Source of the DNA: Angiostrongylus vasorum
Lineage: Eukaryota > Nematoda > Chromadorea > Rhabditida > Metastrongylidae
Assembly: GCA_018806985.1 (NCBI GenBank)
Contig: JADANN010000058.1
Location: 682,001 to 746,000 of the forward strand
Direction: 5' to 3'
DNA: 64,000 nt
This document shows, piece after piece, positions 1 to 12,110 of this stretch (within the stretch, counting starts at the first letter, position 1; every line of letters starts with the position of its first letter). A program made the position numbers and the translations under genes. The notes beneath the pieces were generated by a model. It saw only the letters and a list, made by a program, of their open reading frames with translations, was not told where the DNA came from and made no database searches.

Positions 1-99
1 ATCTCACACAAACGATGCTTGTGAGAAATAGATCGGAGTACGCCTCAATTGCGCTCAACTGAATGAAAATCCTGCTCCAACTTAGTCTATCTGGGTCGT

Positions 100-620
100 G
101 AAATACACATGATGGACGAGATAGTCCAGTTTTGACCAAGAGGAAGCAAGCGGCTTGGCAAGTTTTGATGAGCATCGAGGATAAAGTGCAGAGACAAACA
201 ACACCCGGCTCCAAACCCACTTTTAACTATATGATCCTCCTTGCCTTATCGTATGCGCCAGAAATTTAGCCGCTACGAAAGGATGATAAAAGTCCGTTCT
301 GCATTATTAAATGCACAGTCGAAAGGAAGACGCTGGAAGTATCTTGTTTCGCCAAAATGAATTAAAAGATCCAAAGCGCCTATCTATGCTCAGCGATCAG
401 GAATCAAAGACACTGTTCTTCAGCCAAACTGTCGAATATGAGGTGCGCCGTAACCGTAGTGCTCATGAACGACAACGGATGGATAAAAGACTTCAGCTAA
501 TGAATTTCTCGAAATATCAAACGTACATCAGAAGATACGAATGATTTACTGGAGCCTGCTCGAGTCACTCGGTGATCAGCATAACGACAAGTACTACACG
601 TTAAGCTATGGGTATAGAGA
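100..620 (+). pseudogene. RTE-2 LINE fragment, C-terminal and 3' part
   Basis: This is a decayed 3' part of an RTE-clade LINE. The stretch parallels the region after the reverse transcriptase in the RTE-2 copy at 37859-41281: a 'gagcatcgaggataaagtg' segment, then 'gcgccagaaattt', then a basic Arg-rich tail region at 311-544 that resembles the 'TQARESDPKLR' region. Stops and indels interrupt every frame. It has no catalytic part and cannot act on its own. The start is set where similarity becomes visible, and no target-site duplication was found. Confidence 0.6.
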
Positions 621-1204
621 AAAAAGTGGCCTACGTTGAGCCACCTCTCCTTCGCGTCTTTCTTGCCAATATCTTGTCTTATTTGGACTGAGAAGTAAAC
701 CCAATGATCACCCAATTGAAGAAACAGATTTCGACCCATCCCACAAATATTTAAATATTTCTGGATCGTATACGTTGTGTGCGTCTTAACAGCGCTGAAG
801 TTGTGGAGCCCTTAGGTGTTACCGTCCTTTATAACATGTGTCGAATGACTCTTCAATGCAGGCCTTCCAAAAGCTCTTTATGAACAAGAAAGAACAATAA
901 ATATGCATGGCTTCTCGATTTTACAGACCATGGCTCTCTTAAGCTGTGCCTAATTTGCTCAATCTTCATATGGAGCAGTGAATACTAAACACAAATGAGA
1001 TGGTTGGCGATGGCGCCTCGAGTGGCGCCAACGTGGGCAGTTGCGTTTATGTCTGAAGTTGAAGTCGCTATATTCGACTCCCGGCGATTACTTTATTCCA
1101 CATATATCGACAAATGTTTTGTTATCTAGTCAACAAAAGGTGATTTGGACAACTGTTTCACATTGCTAAATCATAGGTTAGAATGCATAAATTTAGTTTG
1201 AGAA

Positions 1205-1825
1205 AAATCGGATGAAAATTATCTTTCGTTCTTGGACACTTATGTCAACCTGTTCAAAAGCGCCTATTACAGCATAAGCAAACTAATAAAAAACATGCTG
1301 GCTTATTAACCCTTCTTGCAATCATCACACACAAAAAGGGCGCTTGTGAGAAACACATTTAGAGCAGCTGCCGGTTTTCGCACCGAAATTGAGCAGAAGC
1401 AAGAATTGCTGAACCCGGCGCGAAAAGCAGCCGTTTCCAGTGACTACTGAAACGACTGCAGCTCGGGATAGGTTGAGAGGAAAAACCGCGCTCAAAAGCA
1501 TTAATTCTAGTAGAAAGTGTTCATCCCACCTTTAATTTCCAAGGAAATTACCACGTCTGCAAAAAGGTGCTGGTATTGAGAAATCGGTAGCCGTAAATGA
1601 AATACAACCGAACGCTCTGAGACGCTCGCTTGATTGTAACCGCTTCTATGAGCATCCATGAACAACGCAGAATTGCACAATCTTCCTTGACGGTAGAGAC
1701 GGCGACTGCATGAAATTGGGTACGTCTCTTTTACAAGTATGTGAAGATGAATGTTTTAATGAAACGAGTAAAACCACTGTGCGTCCGTACAGAGGAGCAC
1801 CTAGATTGGAAATTTAAACCATGAT
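1205..1825 (+). pseudogene. Penelope-like element fragment (RT end to GIY-YIG linker)
   Basis: Broken plus-strand remnant of a PLE. Around 1670-1820 the translation includes GRDGDCM followed by GT, the same as the Cys-rich linker and start of the GIY-YIG nuclease in the better copy at 32670-34110 (CPNGRDGDCMSSGTVYL). Upstream, about 1210-1400, traces of the post-RT region and the 'aaaagggcgcttgtgagaaa' block also match that copy. Many frame breaks are present. No complete domain remains. Confidence 0.55.
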
Positions 1826-3690
1826 CAAATACATCACTAAGCAAACACAGAGCACGGAGGGAGAACCGCAAAGATTTCGAAGAAGTTGCTATCTTCACAC
1901 AGCAATCTGAAACCGTTTGAAAAACATTTTTGTTGTTTTCCGCGACAACTCGTCCGCAGCTACAGTATCCGGCATGGGCGTTCGGAAGTGTGCGCGGCCA
2001 AGTGATAGCCGACTGTGAATAGCGAAAACCGCGCGAAAACAACGTTCGGAAGCATTTTATGGCGTCCAAACGGACAACTCGTGCACTTCGAGTGGGCGGT
2101 GGGTTTTTTGCGTTTTTCTCGCTTAAAACGCGTTTTTGAGCGATTTCCTCGTGCGGATCCCCCTCCCCGGCCAAGAAAATGTTTCAAAACGTTTCGAAAA
2201 AAATGTTTCGGTGAATTCTAAAATCGAAGAGTGAACAGCAAGGAGTCGTGGCTTATGACTACGCGTGACCACCCGCCACACCCCAACCTGATTTTTTTAC
2301 TTAGACCCGCTACATTCCTAACCTATGTGTGACTCAGTGCTGCCGTTCTCCATCAAATGACTGAAAGATTTAGATAAAGCAGAACGGTGGGAATATGAGA
2401 AAAAAAAACTCATTCTCTTGCAGTTGAAATTTATGAACTTTTGGCAATGAGGTTATGAAACTGTTTGGCTGAGTAAATTACATCTCAATTTGACCTTCTA
2501 AGGCCTTCAAAAAGGCAAAACTGCCAAATCTTCGGCCAATACTGAGTTGATTGACAACCTAGTGCCTTTTCAACACTGTGTCACAAGAATTTTACCCTGA
2601 CGACCAAAAACTCACATGCAAACTTCTGAAGGAGAAATGGAAGTCATTTCATGTGCTGTTATACTTCTAAACAGAACAAAAAAACAGGAGTGGCCAAATG
2701 TTACTAGTTTCATTGGAGCAAGTGACTACTATTGAATCACAAAGCCTTGACTGGAATGCGAGTCTTAAGTAGGTAGGCACTTTTAGCAAGTGAAATTTAT
2801 ACCATGACTCTAGATGTAGTTTGCTGACCACACTCTAGCTTAATATGACGCTGAAGAAAAGTTCTGCGATTTCTTCTTGATTTTCCGTGGAAACATTTCG
2901 TATAGTGATGTCAAAGAGCAGGTAGAGTAGTGATAATGACGCCGTTTGTTACGCGGGTAGCTTACACGACCAATCCCTACTTCGATCTCTCTCCTGGCTC
3001 AACCATTCGCCCCTCTCTTCTGGAATGAAAACTTTGCATCAAACTTGTGTGGCACAAGCTGACGCACTTTTATCGACGTAAGGACGGCATGGCACGGTTG
3101 TCTCAAGATTTCAGGGAAGATCGAGCTGTGTAATCGTGACAAAAAGAAAATACTCAGGCGGCAGCCGAACAAAATGGATGATTTGCGAAGATCTTTGTGG
3201 ACGATGAATTCCTGTAAAACGAATCTGATGTGGGAAGTGCTGGAATCCGCACAAGAGATGCAATTTCGGGTTATGTAAATATATAAAAATAACGTAGAAA
3301 GAATAAAAGTTGTGATTTCCAAGGAACGGCCAGCTCTTCATAGACACTGTTTAATTGGGGGTTTTTTTAACTGTAGGGACAACTTATATACCAACGGAAA
3401 AGACAAGCTAACGAGTACCGTTGACTTGTTGAAATCTTGACTTAAAGAATAGACCAGGCAATTCCTTCATTTCGAAAATCTTTCGTGAGCTTGCAATTAT
3501 CCAAATTTGGTCGCGAAAGTAGAGCTGAATATCGGTCTTCCCATATTAGTTTAAAGTCCTCCCATATTAGTTTAAATTCTCCAAAATCTTTCTTCTGCAG
3601 CATTTTTTAAAATAGATTCCTTAAATCCCTTCAGAGCCTTCTCTGCGAGGAGCCGAACCTACCTCTACAACAACGAAGATCTATCAGAGA
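1826..3690. other. No recognised gene or repeat
   Basis: I find no convincing coding exon here. The small open frames around 1731-2221 overlap on both strands and look like chance. A 107-codon minus-strand frame at 2999-3322 starts with a hydrophobic stretch but shows no family motif. A short direct duplication of a unit beginning 'cccatattagtttaaa' sits near 3540-3582. Confidence 0.4.
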
Positions 3691-3695
3691 TTCTT

Positions 3696-3947
3696 TTGTG
3701 GAAAGTGTTTTTACTCTGTACTTTGCTCACTCTACTTTGCAGATTTGTAGGTAACATAGTAGGGACAGTTTTGGTCGTCATGGATATCATGACGACTCCT
3801 ACTATACGAGTTGTGCCATCGTTATTCTTCTTCCATCAGTGGTGGGAATGCTACTCCATTTCACTCTTTTTGGCGGCATTCTACAAGGTGACGGATTTTT
3901 CGAAATCGAGAAATGAGATCGCTAAATATTGTTTAGTTAATCTCTAG
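3696..3947 (+). other. Hydrophobic open frame, possible exon
   Basis: An 83-codon frame with two hydrophobic stretches (about residues 3-30 and 40-62), which could be a membrane-protein exon. Splice-like AG and GT dinucleotides exist but no family motif is recognisable. Further hydrophobic pieces follow near 4080-4200 and 4570-4640. I cannot assign a function, and chance hydrophobicity of T-rich DNA is a real alternative. Confidence 0.2.
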
Positions 3948-4904
3948 GTTTAATGCGATTTCCATAGAACAAAAAGAACTACTCGTAGTTCTCAAGAAAA
4001 CGGATGAATGCAATACTCTCTTTGAATTCCTTCGACCAAAGACCACATGACATTAATAAGGCTACCGTTACAGAACTGGAATAAATTTCGCGGCAACTGC
4101 TTCTACTTGTTAATGATGCAAATCATCGGTTGTAACATTGTTTCGCTTTTCCTCTTCATATATTTCGCTTTTTCCAATTACCTTAACAGGAGTGCATGGG
4201 GATTCTTCTTAACCTAAATGTTTTTCCAAATTATGAGGAACAAGGTCAAATTCGTCTTGCCTAACTTTTTTGCGGTACGCCACTTTTCAAGCTATCTTCT
4301 TTAAGCATTTATAAAAGGCATTAATAAATTTCACGTTTATTTCGTTGTAATCTGTCCTATTTCTCCTTGATCATACCAAGCACATCTCAAAAACTGAACC
4401 AACGCAAATTTGACTTTCAATTCAATCGCTCCCAATTTCTTTCCATCCATCTAACCAACCAGCCAACCATATGCACCTAAGCCTGAAAGGTCAACAGCTG
4501 TGTTGCTTCAGTATCTGGGCGACCGCGACATAGTATATTACGGACCATTATTCGTCGAAGCTGCTGGCTTCAATGGAATGCTTTTTTCTTCTCATTTATA
4601 ATTGCAATCAACAGGTTTACTATATTCATATTTCCAACAATCAACGACAAACTTTTCTCTTCGAAAAACACGTTGAAGTGAGTTGTAACTCCACTCATAT
4701 AACAAAGCTCCTAAAAGTTTGCCTTTTGCTGCATCTTGAAAAACTGCGAATTGCGAACGCATCTCCACAAATAGCCCTTACGTTAATGCAAAGGTCTATA
4801 ATGTTCTTATAATCATATTCCACACTTATTGTAATTATTTCAGTAGCAATTACTCAGTGATTCTCCTGAGTGAGCGCGCTTTTTTAGCTTTATATCAGCT
4901 GTTC

Positions 4905-5312
4905 AGCCGTTTACCGCCTCATCGTGGATTGGAGGTGTTGCTGGGTGTCGGGCTGCGATGTACAGCGAGGAGATTCGTCCCCCATCTCCCACCGCCCACC
5001 CCCACACCAGTAGGGTCTCCCAAGATGAGAAGGAGTCCGGCTTTTTCCAACAGGAAGCCCAGCGAAGCGTAAACTAGTACCAGGATCGACCACCGCCCTG
5101 ATACCAAATTAGTCGCTTGACGGCATATCTCTCCCTTATCCACAAGGGTGTCGAATGGCTGTGGTAGTGACGACCTGGGGCAGATATTGGGTTGGCTAAC
5201 CTCTGGACTCCAGAGAACCACAGTGGCTAGAGCACCAAAAATCCGAGACAATGGAAATTATGCTGGGGCCTGTACAACAAGTGAAGTCGGGCCATCTATC
5301 CTAAGTAAATTA
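4905..5312 (+). repeat. R2 dispersed repeat, ~400 bp
   Basis: One of four copies of a repeat in this window (others at 9067-9457, 27812-28070 and 60866-61260). It begins 'ccgtttaccgcctcatcg', passes through a 'ctgcgatgtacagcg' block and a 'gaccaccgccctgataccaa' block, and ends in a 'cctaagtaaat' tail. The intact copies end in an (AAGT)-like run, a tail type often seen on RTE-clade retroelements and their non-autonomous partners. No open frame of note, so it is probably non-autonomous. Confidence 0.65.
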
Positions 5313-6090
5313 GTGTATCAGCTGTTTAGCTCGACGTGTTATTACCATCTGGCTAAAAGTGGCATTCTTTTTTTTTAACCAGCTGGACTTACGGTCGGTG
5401 TTGTTAGCTTTCCACGAAGACAAAAATTTCCTCACTGTGGCTTGTTAACCACACGTGAAAGAATATACGGCCAAGAAAAGATTTACTCGCATAGAAGTCC
5501 GAGCGACTTAAAACATATTACTAATTACTTTTCTATGATAACACTCTTTATGACTCCAATGCATTCTACCCTTTACTGAAAGCAAAGAGCATGAATTTTT
5601 GAAAGTACACCTTATTTTCTTCCACTTCAAAGAATTTGTCCAGTGTACGCTAGCTGGCACCGTTTTGTTTACGTAGTTGAATGTCTAATCCTCACAAATT
5701 GCAATGGTCACATGTATAACAATACAACTTCCATTTACCTGGTGATATGGTGTTTAAGGTATGAGTTATTTCACAGTAGTCTTGAATGACGTGGCTGGGG
5801 TTTCATTAACTCTGCACCCGTTAGCGAATATTCTTGCCATAATCGCACTAATTCGTGATAGTTTTCCTTAAGCTCGATCATCTGGATGGAAATGTCGCAT
5901 TTCTTCTCGTCGTCGGAGATCTTATCGAGATTCTAAGCCCAGTTGAGCATTGCAGTTCAACATTCAAGAATGCCCCCAACGATGACGAAGCGATTAACAG
6001 GAACGGTGTGGACTATATAGTGTCAATTGGTAGCGGCGCGAGCGAACCATATCCATTTCCAACTAGGCGGGTTCTATAACTTTTTTGCCA
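5313..6090. other. No recognised gene; one weak ORF
   Basis: A 74-codon plus-strand frame at 5855-6079 has a hydrophobic first half but no recognisable motif and no convincing splice context. The rest holds no repeat or gene that I can recognise. Confidence 0.3.
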
Positions 6091-6097
6091 CACTGTA

Positions 6098-6143
<46 letters not shown>
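6098..6143. repeat. (TA)n microsatellite
   Basis: About twenty alternating AT dinucleotides with two G interruptions near the 3' end. Simple sequence. Confidence 0.95.
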
Positions 6144-6144
<1 letters not shown>

Positions 6145-7589
6145 GTGTCGACCCTATAGCTAATCGAAGGCTGATCAGGATAGGCGGATAACACCGAAAA
6201 AGTCATTTTATTCACCTAATGATTCACAAAAAAACCTTTTTTTTTCAGGAAAGTTTGTTCAGTGGCACTGTAGCCAGAAATGAACTGTTGTTTCCATTTT
6301 ATACGCTAATATTCTGTGAAACGTACAGTTACAAAGATAAGAAGATAGACTTGACTAAAGCTGGAAGTCTTTCCAAATGCCGAGAGCAATATATTTCCAT
6401 GATGGATAGTAATAACACGTTGAAAATAGTACCATAACCGCATGTTCACAGATTCATACCCATAGAACGAAAGAGTGTTTTCTACATGTTTTCGAGTCGA
6501 CAACCACTCAAGTATTTTTTGTACTGAGGAAATCCGCGACGACGACGGAATGCAAGTATTCCTTAGGGCCAGCTGTAAAAAATGTTGCGTCGTCGCGAAT
6601 GGGTTAATTGCTCGGTGGAATAACAACTGTGGAACGATAAACACAGTGTTACTATGTCTTAAAGCTAATACGAAACAGATGAGAGCACCGCTAAAAAATT
6701 GGGGAACGCAGTAAAAAAATAAAGGGGACCTTTGTTTATTAAATGTTTAATACTTGGACAAATTTTGTATTTGAATATTTTATTGCTTGTGCTCTCAGAA
6801 TATCGGCAGCAGTTTGGCTCTACAACTTCGCTACTGTGATGGTCGGGCAACTTCTGGGATGCACAAAATTGTTCTCTGAAGAAGGTGAATCACAGTGAGA
6901 CACCAATCTCCTTATTTAGAAAACCTCTGTCGGAGATTGACAAAGTAAATTCCTTTCAAGTAACAGTACATGAAGTCTCTCAAAGGATTAATTTTTTTGC
7001 AAGAACAAAGCTTTTTTCAGAGCTTTACTTCTGGAATAAATGTCCGAATCTGGATAGTGGAAAAGCCGCTTATGTGTTCCAAAAAAGTAAAGACCACAAT
7101 TTCTGTTTCATGGGTATTCCAACAGAAAAAAAATACTCACATTAAAGGAAGCAAAGAAGTGTAACGAAATGAAAAAACACAACGCGCAAGAGTTCAATGG
7201 AGCTTCTAAGATCCAGTTTACACTGTGATACCTTTTTGTCACAATTGAAGTTCCAGAATTTCAAGTAGACAATGTACTTCGTACATTTGCATTTGATCTT
7301 TAATCAACTTATTCCTCCAGTTTGTGAAAAAAAACGTTTTGAGTATCTGCACTCATCATGGTGAATGGAATAACAGACCTGCTTTGACTAGCGGATCTCG
7401 CTTAATTTACTCATGTGTGCAAATATTATATGTTGTAAATCTGCAGGTTTCTACAGTGCAGTGCTAACGAGCTTGAATATTTATGCTCTGCCCATCGGCA
7501 AAATGTAAATCGGTAGGCTTTTTGGTAACAGTGTCCGATTTGCAATTTAATTCTTCTTGTCCACATTTCAGCACTAGATTTTTTCTTTG

Positions 7590-8310
7590 TAATGCTACGT
7601 TCAGTTGTACCACCTGTCGTTCCCCTGATCTTCGAGCGATTTGAGCTGGCGCCATAAGACCTTCCAATTTTTTTTTGCTGCATGCAAGAGTACCCAAATT
7701 GGTTCTGTCCACCCTAAAGAATCTATTGCGCATGTTCCATGGCGGCTGTCCTTGTTTCAGTCAATCCGATTACGTCGTAGCTTGTCCTTATTGCCTGCAT
7801 TATCAAGTGCTCTATCGATGGAAATGCATGTGAGCATGGATTGAAGGTATAGGCCAATACCTTGATCCTTCGGAATTTAAACATCCTAGGAAGGCCCTGA
7901 GATTTTAGTAGCCCCTCTGTATTAGCCTTACCCAATGCTTCCGTATCGTGGGCTCTTTTCGTGTCATGGGAATGAGGCTCGTTATTTTACTATGTTTAAC
8001 TTTTTCACGTAACTTGCTAAAGTCTAAATATGAGGCTGGATATGCTCTCAAGTGTTTTACCAATCTTGACTTGGGTAAAGAAGGAGATTATTCATTGGAG
8101 ACGACTCCAAACCGTTTCAGGCTTTTGACCGAATTGATTCGCGGAATACCACCCGTATAAAGAAGAAAACGCCCACACTCGCATGCAGGAATATGACCGA
8201 GAATTCTTCTGCGTCCAAGGAAATCATAAGATCGCTTTAGTGCTCTGAGATTAACCACTTATCCGCCACCAATTTATGCGCCCCGTTGTCTCGCGACTAA
8301 ATGGCCTGAG
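7590..8310 (-). pseudogene. Internally deleted RTE LINE, 5' and 3' ends joined
   Basis: Read on the minus strand, 8310-7723 carries an RTE 5' region and the start of the endonuclease, including a Leu-Leu-Lys-Ser-Gln lead like the one in the RTE-2 copies and the segment IEHLIMQA...YDVIGLTETRTA, equivalent to IEDLLMQARRIRYDVIGLAETR at 38359. From about 7720 to 7590 the sequence jumps to an RTE 3' end, resembling 51345-51250. The rest of the endonuclease and all of the reverse transcriptase are missing. The same junction occurs at 17520-18240. Confidence 0.6.
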
Positions 8311-8312
8311 AC

Positions 8313-9011
8313 TTTTCTATGGCTTGTGACGGCTCACAGCACAAGAATATGAAGAGCGTTCGAGGGAGTGAGTAAGAGTGGAGAATGGTTTTAAGGTACC
8401 TCAAACTTGGGTAATTAAACCTTTATCCGTATGTACATACTATTTACACAACAATGCAGTGAGATTTACAATGTGTGTATAATAAATTACAAGTGAGGTG
8501 GTTCAGTGGGCTTTTTACCTAATAAAATGCGTTAACAATAGTGCATGCACCAATGCAACGGCTCACAGCGCAAGAATATGAAGAGCGTTGACGGTAGTGA
8601 GTAGGAGTGGAAAGCTGTTTGTGAGGCACCTGTGAGCAATGAAAGTATTTAACTTCTGTTAACACACACACAACGTAGTTACACGAGAATCAACGATAAC
8701 ATTAATGTATCAGCAATGCAAGGGCTAAAGATTACACTTCATATTATTACGACCTAAGCAAATGAATCCGCAAGGAATGATCAAGCAGGAGGGAGATAAT
8801 GCTGGATATGGCGCCGGCGTTCTCCAACGCATCGCCGGGTCAAATGACGGTGCTGGTGGGCGTGGCTACGTCCCAGCGAGCGGCGTGCCCAATGGCCAGA
8901 ACTGGACATAGACGCAGGGTACACACGCGGCGTTGTAGCAACGCGGTCTCCATCGACCCATAGAATGTATTAGTTAGGTAGATAGAGAATTCTCTATCTG
9001 ATAGAGGATTT
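8313..9011. mobile_element. Unclassified ~700-bp insertion with an internal 72-bp duplication
   Basis: Absent from composite copy 2, where the flanks join directly near 18245. It holds two similar blocks at about 8329-8400 and 8560-8632, both beginning 'cggctcacagc' and continuing 'caagaatatgaagagcgtt'. Between them is 'caaacttgggtaattaaacc', which is also found in reverse orientation in the R3 element (44320). No coding capacity seen. The class is not known. Confidence 0.5.
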
Positions 9012-9066
9012 CTCTATATGACTGAGATGGGTGGAATGCTGCATTATAATAGATGAATTTTTATTA

Positions 9067-9457
9067 ATACTTGCTTGACACTTGATACTTGAATGGCCTG
9101 TCCTCACTGGTTGTGCGGGCTCCAGCATAAGCTTCATTTTCGAAGATTTGCTGGTTAAGCCATTGTGGTTCGCTGGGATCCCGAGGTCAGCCTTGCCAAA
9201 GTCTGCCCCAAGTCTTCACCATCACAGGCAGTCGCAGCCATTGTGGATCAGAGGGAGATTTGCCACCATGCGACTCATACCAGGACGGTGATGGATCCTG
9301 GTATTGGTTTACTCTTAGCTAGGATTCCTGATGGAAACGCCGGACTCCTTCTCAGCTTGGGAGACCTTGCCTGAGGGACGAATCACCCCGCTGTACATCG
9401 CAGTCCGACACCCATGAACACCTCCGAGCTACGATGAGGCGCTAAACCGTTGAGAGG
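9067..9457 (-). mobile_element. R2 repeat, minus orientation, with 9-bp TSD
   Basis: A full-length R2 copy. Its 5' end is at 9457 (reverse complement begins 'cctctcaacggtttagc') and its tail at 9067 is a degenerate AAGT-type run. The 9-mer TTTTTATTA occurs on both sides, at 9058-9066 and 9458-9466, which is consistent with target-site duplication. Composite copy 2 is uninterrupted at this point, so this is a real insertion. Confidence 0.75.
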
Positions 9458-9469
9458 TTTTTATTATTT

Positions 9470-9880
9470 ACGTTATTTTATGCAGTTTCGCCACAACAAT
9501 TAAATCGTAACATAGATCGTGTTAACGGCAGGTTTTAAAGGTTAAAATTTCACGCTTCAAAACGGCGATTTTCACAAAGCTACTTAGAGTAATTCAAAGT
9601 TTGCACTTAATACAAAAAAGCAGCTTGAAACATTGATGGGATATGATATGAGGCCGAGAAAATCTTGGCGAATGCATAGCACAGGAGTTTGCAAACGACC
9701 GTAATCTAATCTTCGTACTAATAACCAATAGCTTCTTGGATTATTACGACGAAAAACACACATCGAGAAGACGAACACTCTAAAACATCGACTCGGATAA
9801 TTGGCTCTGATGAAGACGAAGAAGTGGAAGCGTTCTGTATTCTTCTGAACATTATCGATGTTACGAGTAGAGTAAGCTCG
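9470..9880 (+). repeat. Terminal-repeat-like segment of lineage II (with hammerhead-like motif)
   Basis: Homologous to 20503-21090 and, reversed, to about 56400-56560. All carry a run of GAAGACGAAGA-type sequence and a hammerhead-like motif, here at 9803-9837. I interpret it as a PLE-type terminal repeat by analogy with the hammerhead-bearing PLE ends elsewhere in the window; no PLE coding sequence adjoins it. Confidence 0.45.
9803..9837 (+). ncRNA. Hammerhead-ribozyme-like motif, lineage II, decayed
   Basis: Order seen: GGCT, CTGATGA, a 13-nt stem-loop II region, GAAG, CGTT. The CTGATGA core is perfect, but GAAA has become GAAG and stem II pairs poorly. It was probably active only in an ancestor. 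Confidence 0.4.
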
Positions 9881-10149
9881 TTGACGTGCTTCTACTCTTG
9901 GCTGCGACTGAAAGCTGTGGTGAAAGCTAGTACGCGCAGAACAGAAGTTGCATAAAAACTGGTAGTAATCTTTCGAACTATTGCGGAGCATTAAAGAGCA
10001 TTAAAAAATTCAAAAAGGATCATCATTTGGAAGCTGCAGAAGTTGAATTAAAATCAAAGAGGTCGACGACTTGTAGCTTCGTTGGCAATCGAGTTGCACA
10101 ACTAGAATGACCCATTTTCAGCGACGTTGTAGGGCGCTGATTGCACTCC

Positions 10150-11560
10150 GATGCGAAGACTGAAGGAATACTGCTTCTAAAAAAGGCAATGGGTAAAACC
10201 ATTCACGATTACTACTTGAATCTATTCAATATCCACCACTTCTTGCTTTAATACAAAATAAATTAGAGTGTATTCATAGTCCCACCGTTTCTCGTTTCCG
10301 AATTCCGACATGCTATTTCGGCGGTGAAGAATCGACCAACTGCTAGTCCCGACAAGATAAGACTTGAACACACACTTGACGAACCTCTCGCCAGAAGATA
10401 GAACCGCCATGAACGGCCTAAATACACTGGCTTGGCTCTTGACATATCTGTCAGAATGCAAGGATCCTATTCAATGGAGGACCAGTAAGACCGTTCTATT
10501 GTTCATAAGGTGAGCTCCAGGATGTGCAACTATCGCTTGATCTGCTTACTCTTCGAAGTCTATAAATTCTTCACTTCGGTCACTCTAAACAGGGTTGACA
10601 AGACACTGGACGAAGGAGCGCGATGTGAGCCAAACTGTTTTTCTGAAGGTTTCATTACAAATGATGTGGGATTCGTAAAAAACGGCTGTCCATTCAGCAC
10701 AATTATTACAGTGTTTCCATACGGCAAAAGGTGCTGGGGTAGGACAGTGGTAGTGAGATTGTTTAACACACGCTCCGTCTTGGTTTGGCTCCACTAAGGA
10801 CTGACCATAACATCGCTACCTTAGGATCGGGTATTGGCTCCAGGCTTCTATGGTACCACTTTACCGCTATCGTTCCACAAAAGATGGTGCGTATCTATGA
10901 CGAAAATTTGCGAATACCCTAGCCAAGATTTCGCGAGATTCCAAGTGTATTTGACTTGACTATCGTTAAATGACATTTATAGGAAATGACTTTCAAGAGC
11001 ATCGAGGATGTAGTGAAGAAAACAAAAAACAACCTACTACGTGTCTCTCTTTTTGACTCCACGATAGTTGCTCCCTTAGCTTATGCATCAAAAAACCTGG
11101 TCGCTACCTAATCAGGACGAAAGATCATTCGGCGTTATTACATGCACAGTCGAAAGGACGATGGTAGGAGTATCCTATGTCACACAAGTGAGGGAGGGAA
11201 CCTGAAACTCCAGCCAACGTCAACGATCTAAAACAAACATGCCGTTCCATAAGCAAAACTGTCGACGAAAAGGTCGGCGGTACACGGAATTTGTATAAGC
11301 GACAACCGATGGAAAGAGTCGTTCGTGATTGGACTCTTCGCGATATCAAACGTACAGCAGGAAGACCATCGACCCGATTGTCGGAGTTTATCACGAAAGC
11401 CCTACCAGAAAGATATGATGCTCAGCGGGTGTCTTGGAAGAGCATAGCTCAAACCTACTGGGCCACTTCTGCCCGCGGCTGGAAAAGTGGAAGACTTACT
11501 GGCTCCTCTTTAAGCTACTCAGCAATCAACGGGATGGCAGGGTACAGGTGACTGTAATTG
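10150..11560 (+). pseudogene. RTE-2 LINE fragment, RT to 3' end, internally deleted
   Basis: Several blocks follow the order of the RTE-2 copy at 37859-41281: 'ccgacatgctatttcggcgg' (about 10307), 'ctgcttactcttcgaagtc' (10543) equivalent to the CLLSVVHKLF region of RT, the 'gagcatcgaggatgtagtg' block (10998), and a C-terminal region at 11125-11560 including GDWTxRDIKxTAGRP-like residues at about 11320-11375. Frames are broken throughout and part of RT is missing. A piece of another repeat (R7) lies inside at 10680-10900. Confidence 0.6.
10680..10900 (+). repeat. R7 repeat fragment
   Basis: Shares the order 'gtgctggggtag', 'ggtttggctccact' and a 'cgttccacaaaa' block with 21440-21680. The element class is unknown, and no coding capacity is evident. 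Confidence 0.45.
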
Positions 11561-12110
11561 CGTCACGCATTGAGAAAGTGCGTAAAGTGACCTTTGGAGT
11601 AGTATGCAATAGTTCAGCATTTAGAAAAAAGAAACTATTGTTAAAACATACACAAGAATGACCAACAATAAACTCATGCATTAAATTCCGAGCAACCATA
11701 TACTTGGTTAGGCACTTGGATGACCTGTTTTTCTCAAGCAGTTAGGCGCCATCGCCTCTTCTGTTTGTTCCTTCATCACGTAAGCGTCGTTGAAGGGGGT
11801 GGTCTGCATTCTACACAATATTTCTTTCGCAAGACGCATTCCGTGACCTGAAATTGTTTCCGTCTGCGAATATAGAAGGTTGACCATAGCAACAAACACG
11901 TGATTACACCCCTGGGGGAAGGGGGGATGAGGGTGGCATCCCAGACAACGCTGGCATTCTTTTGGAATCCGGTTCATAGTTTCCCGTCCATCTCTTCTCT
12001 TCTTTTTTTATTATATGGCCGTTCAACGAAAGTTTCGCCACTTATTAGCCGAATAAAAGTTTTTATACCGACTTCATACCAGCTCAATCACGTAAAAAAA
12101 ATTATTGTTT
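11561..12110. other. No recognised feature
   Basis: No exon, RNA or known repeat could be recognised. A short GC-rich patch with 'gggggaaggggggatg' lies at about 11914-11930. Confidence 0.35.

Larger units (their letters stand above)
6975..9880. repeat. Composite repeat copy 1
   Basis: The same ordered series of blocks recurs in 13955-21100: a 'ttttttgcaagaaca' block (6985), a 'gtattccaacag' block (7110), an 'aatattatatgttgtaaatctgc' block (7422), an internally deleted minus-strand RTE (7590-8310), a 'gtggaatgctg' block (9031), 'attttatgcagt' (9474) and a 'gatgggatatgat' block (9632). Copy 1 is interrupted by an insertion at 8313-9011 and by an R2 repeat at 9067-9457. The ordered match means both copies descend from one ancestral unit, not from independent insertions. 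Confidence 0.7.

Noticed and set aside
1731..2221. Three overlapping ORFs on both strands
   Set aside because: Mutually overlapping frames with Arg-rich or Ser-rich composition from GC-rich DNA, and no motif.
6098..6143. Possible cruciform or origin at the TA run
   Set aside because: A plain dinucleotide microsatellite with no supporting context.
8329..8632. CRISPR-like or LTR pair
   Set aside because: Only two diverged blocks with a 160-base spacer and no integrase, capsid or primer-binding features; the genome is eukaryotic.
9584..9991. A 135-codon minus-strand ORF
   Set aside because: Antisense across the lineage II repeat end. The homologous region at 20600-21000 is not open in the equivalent frame.
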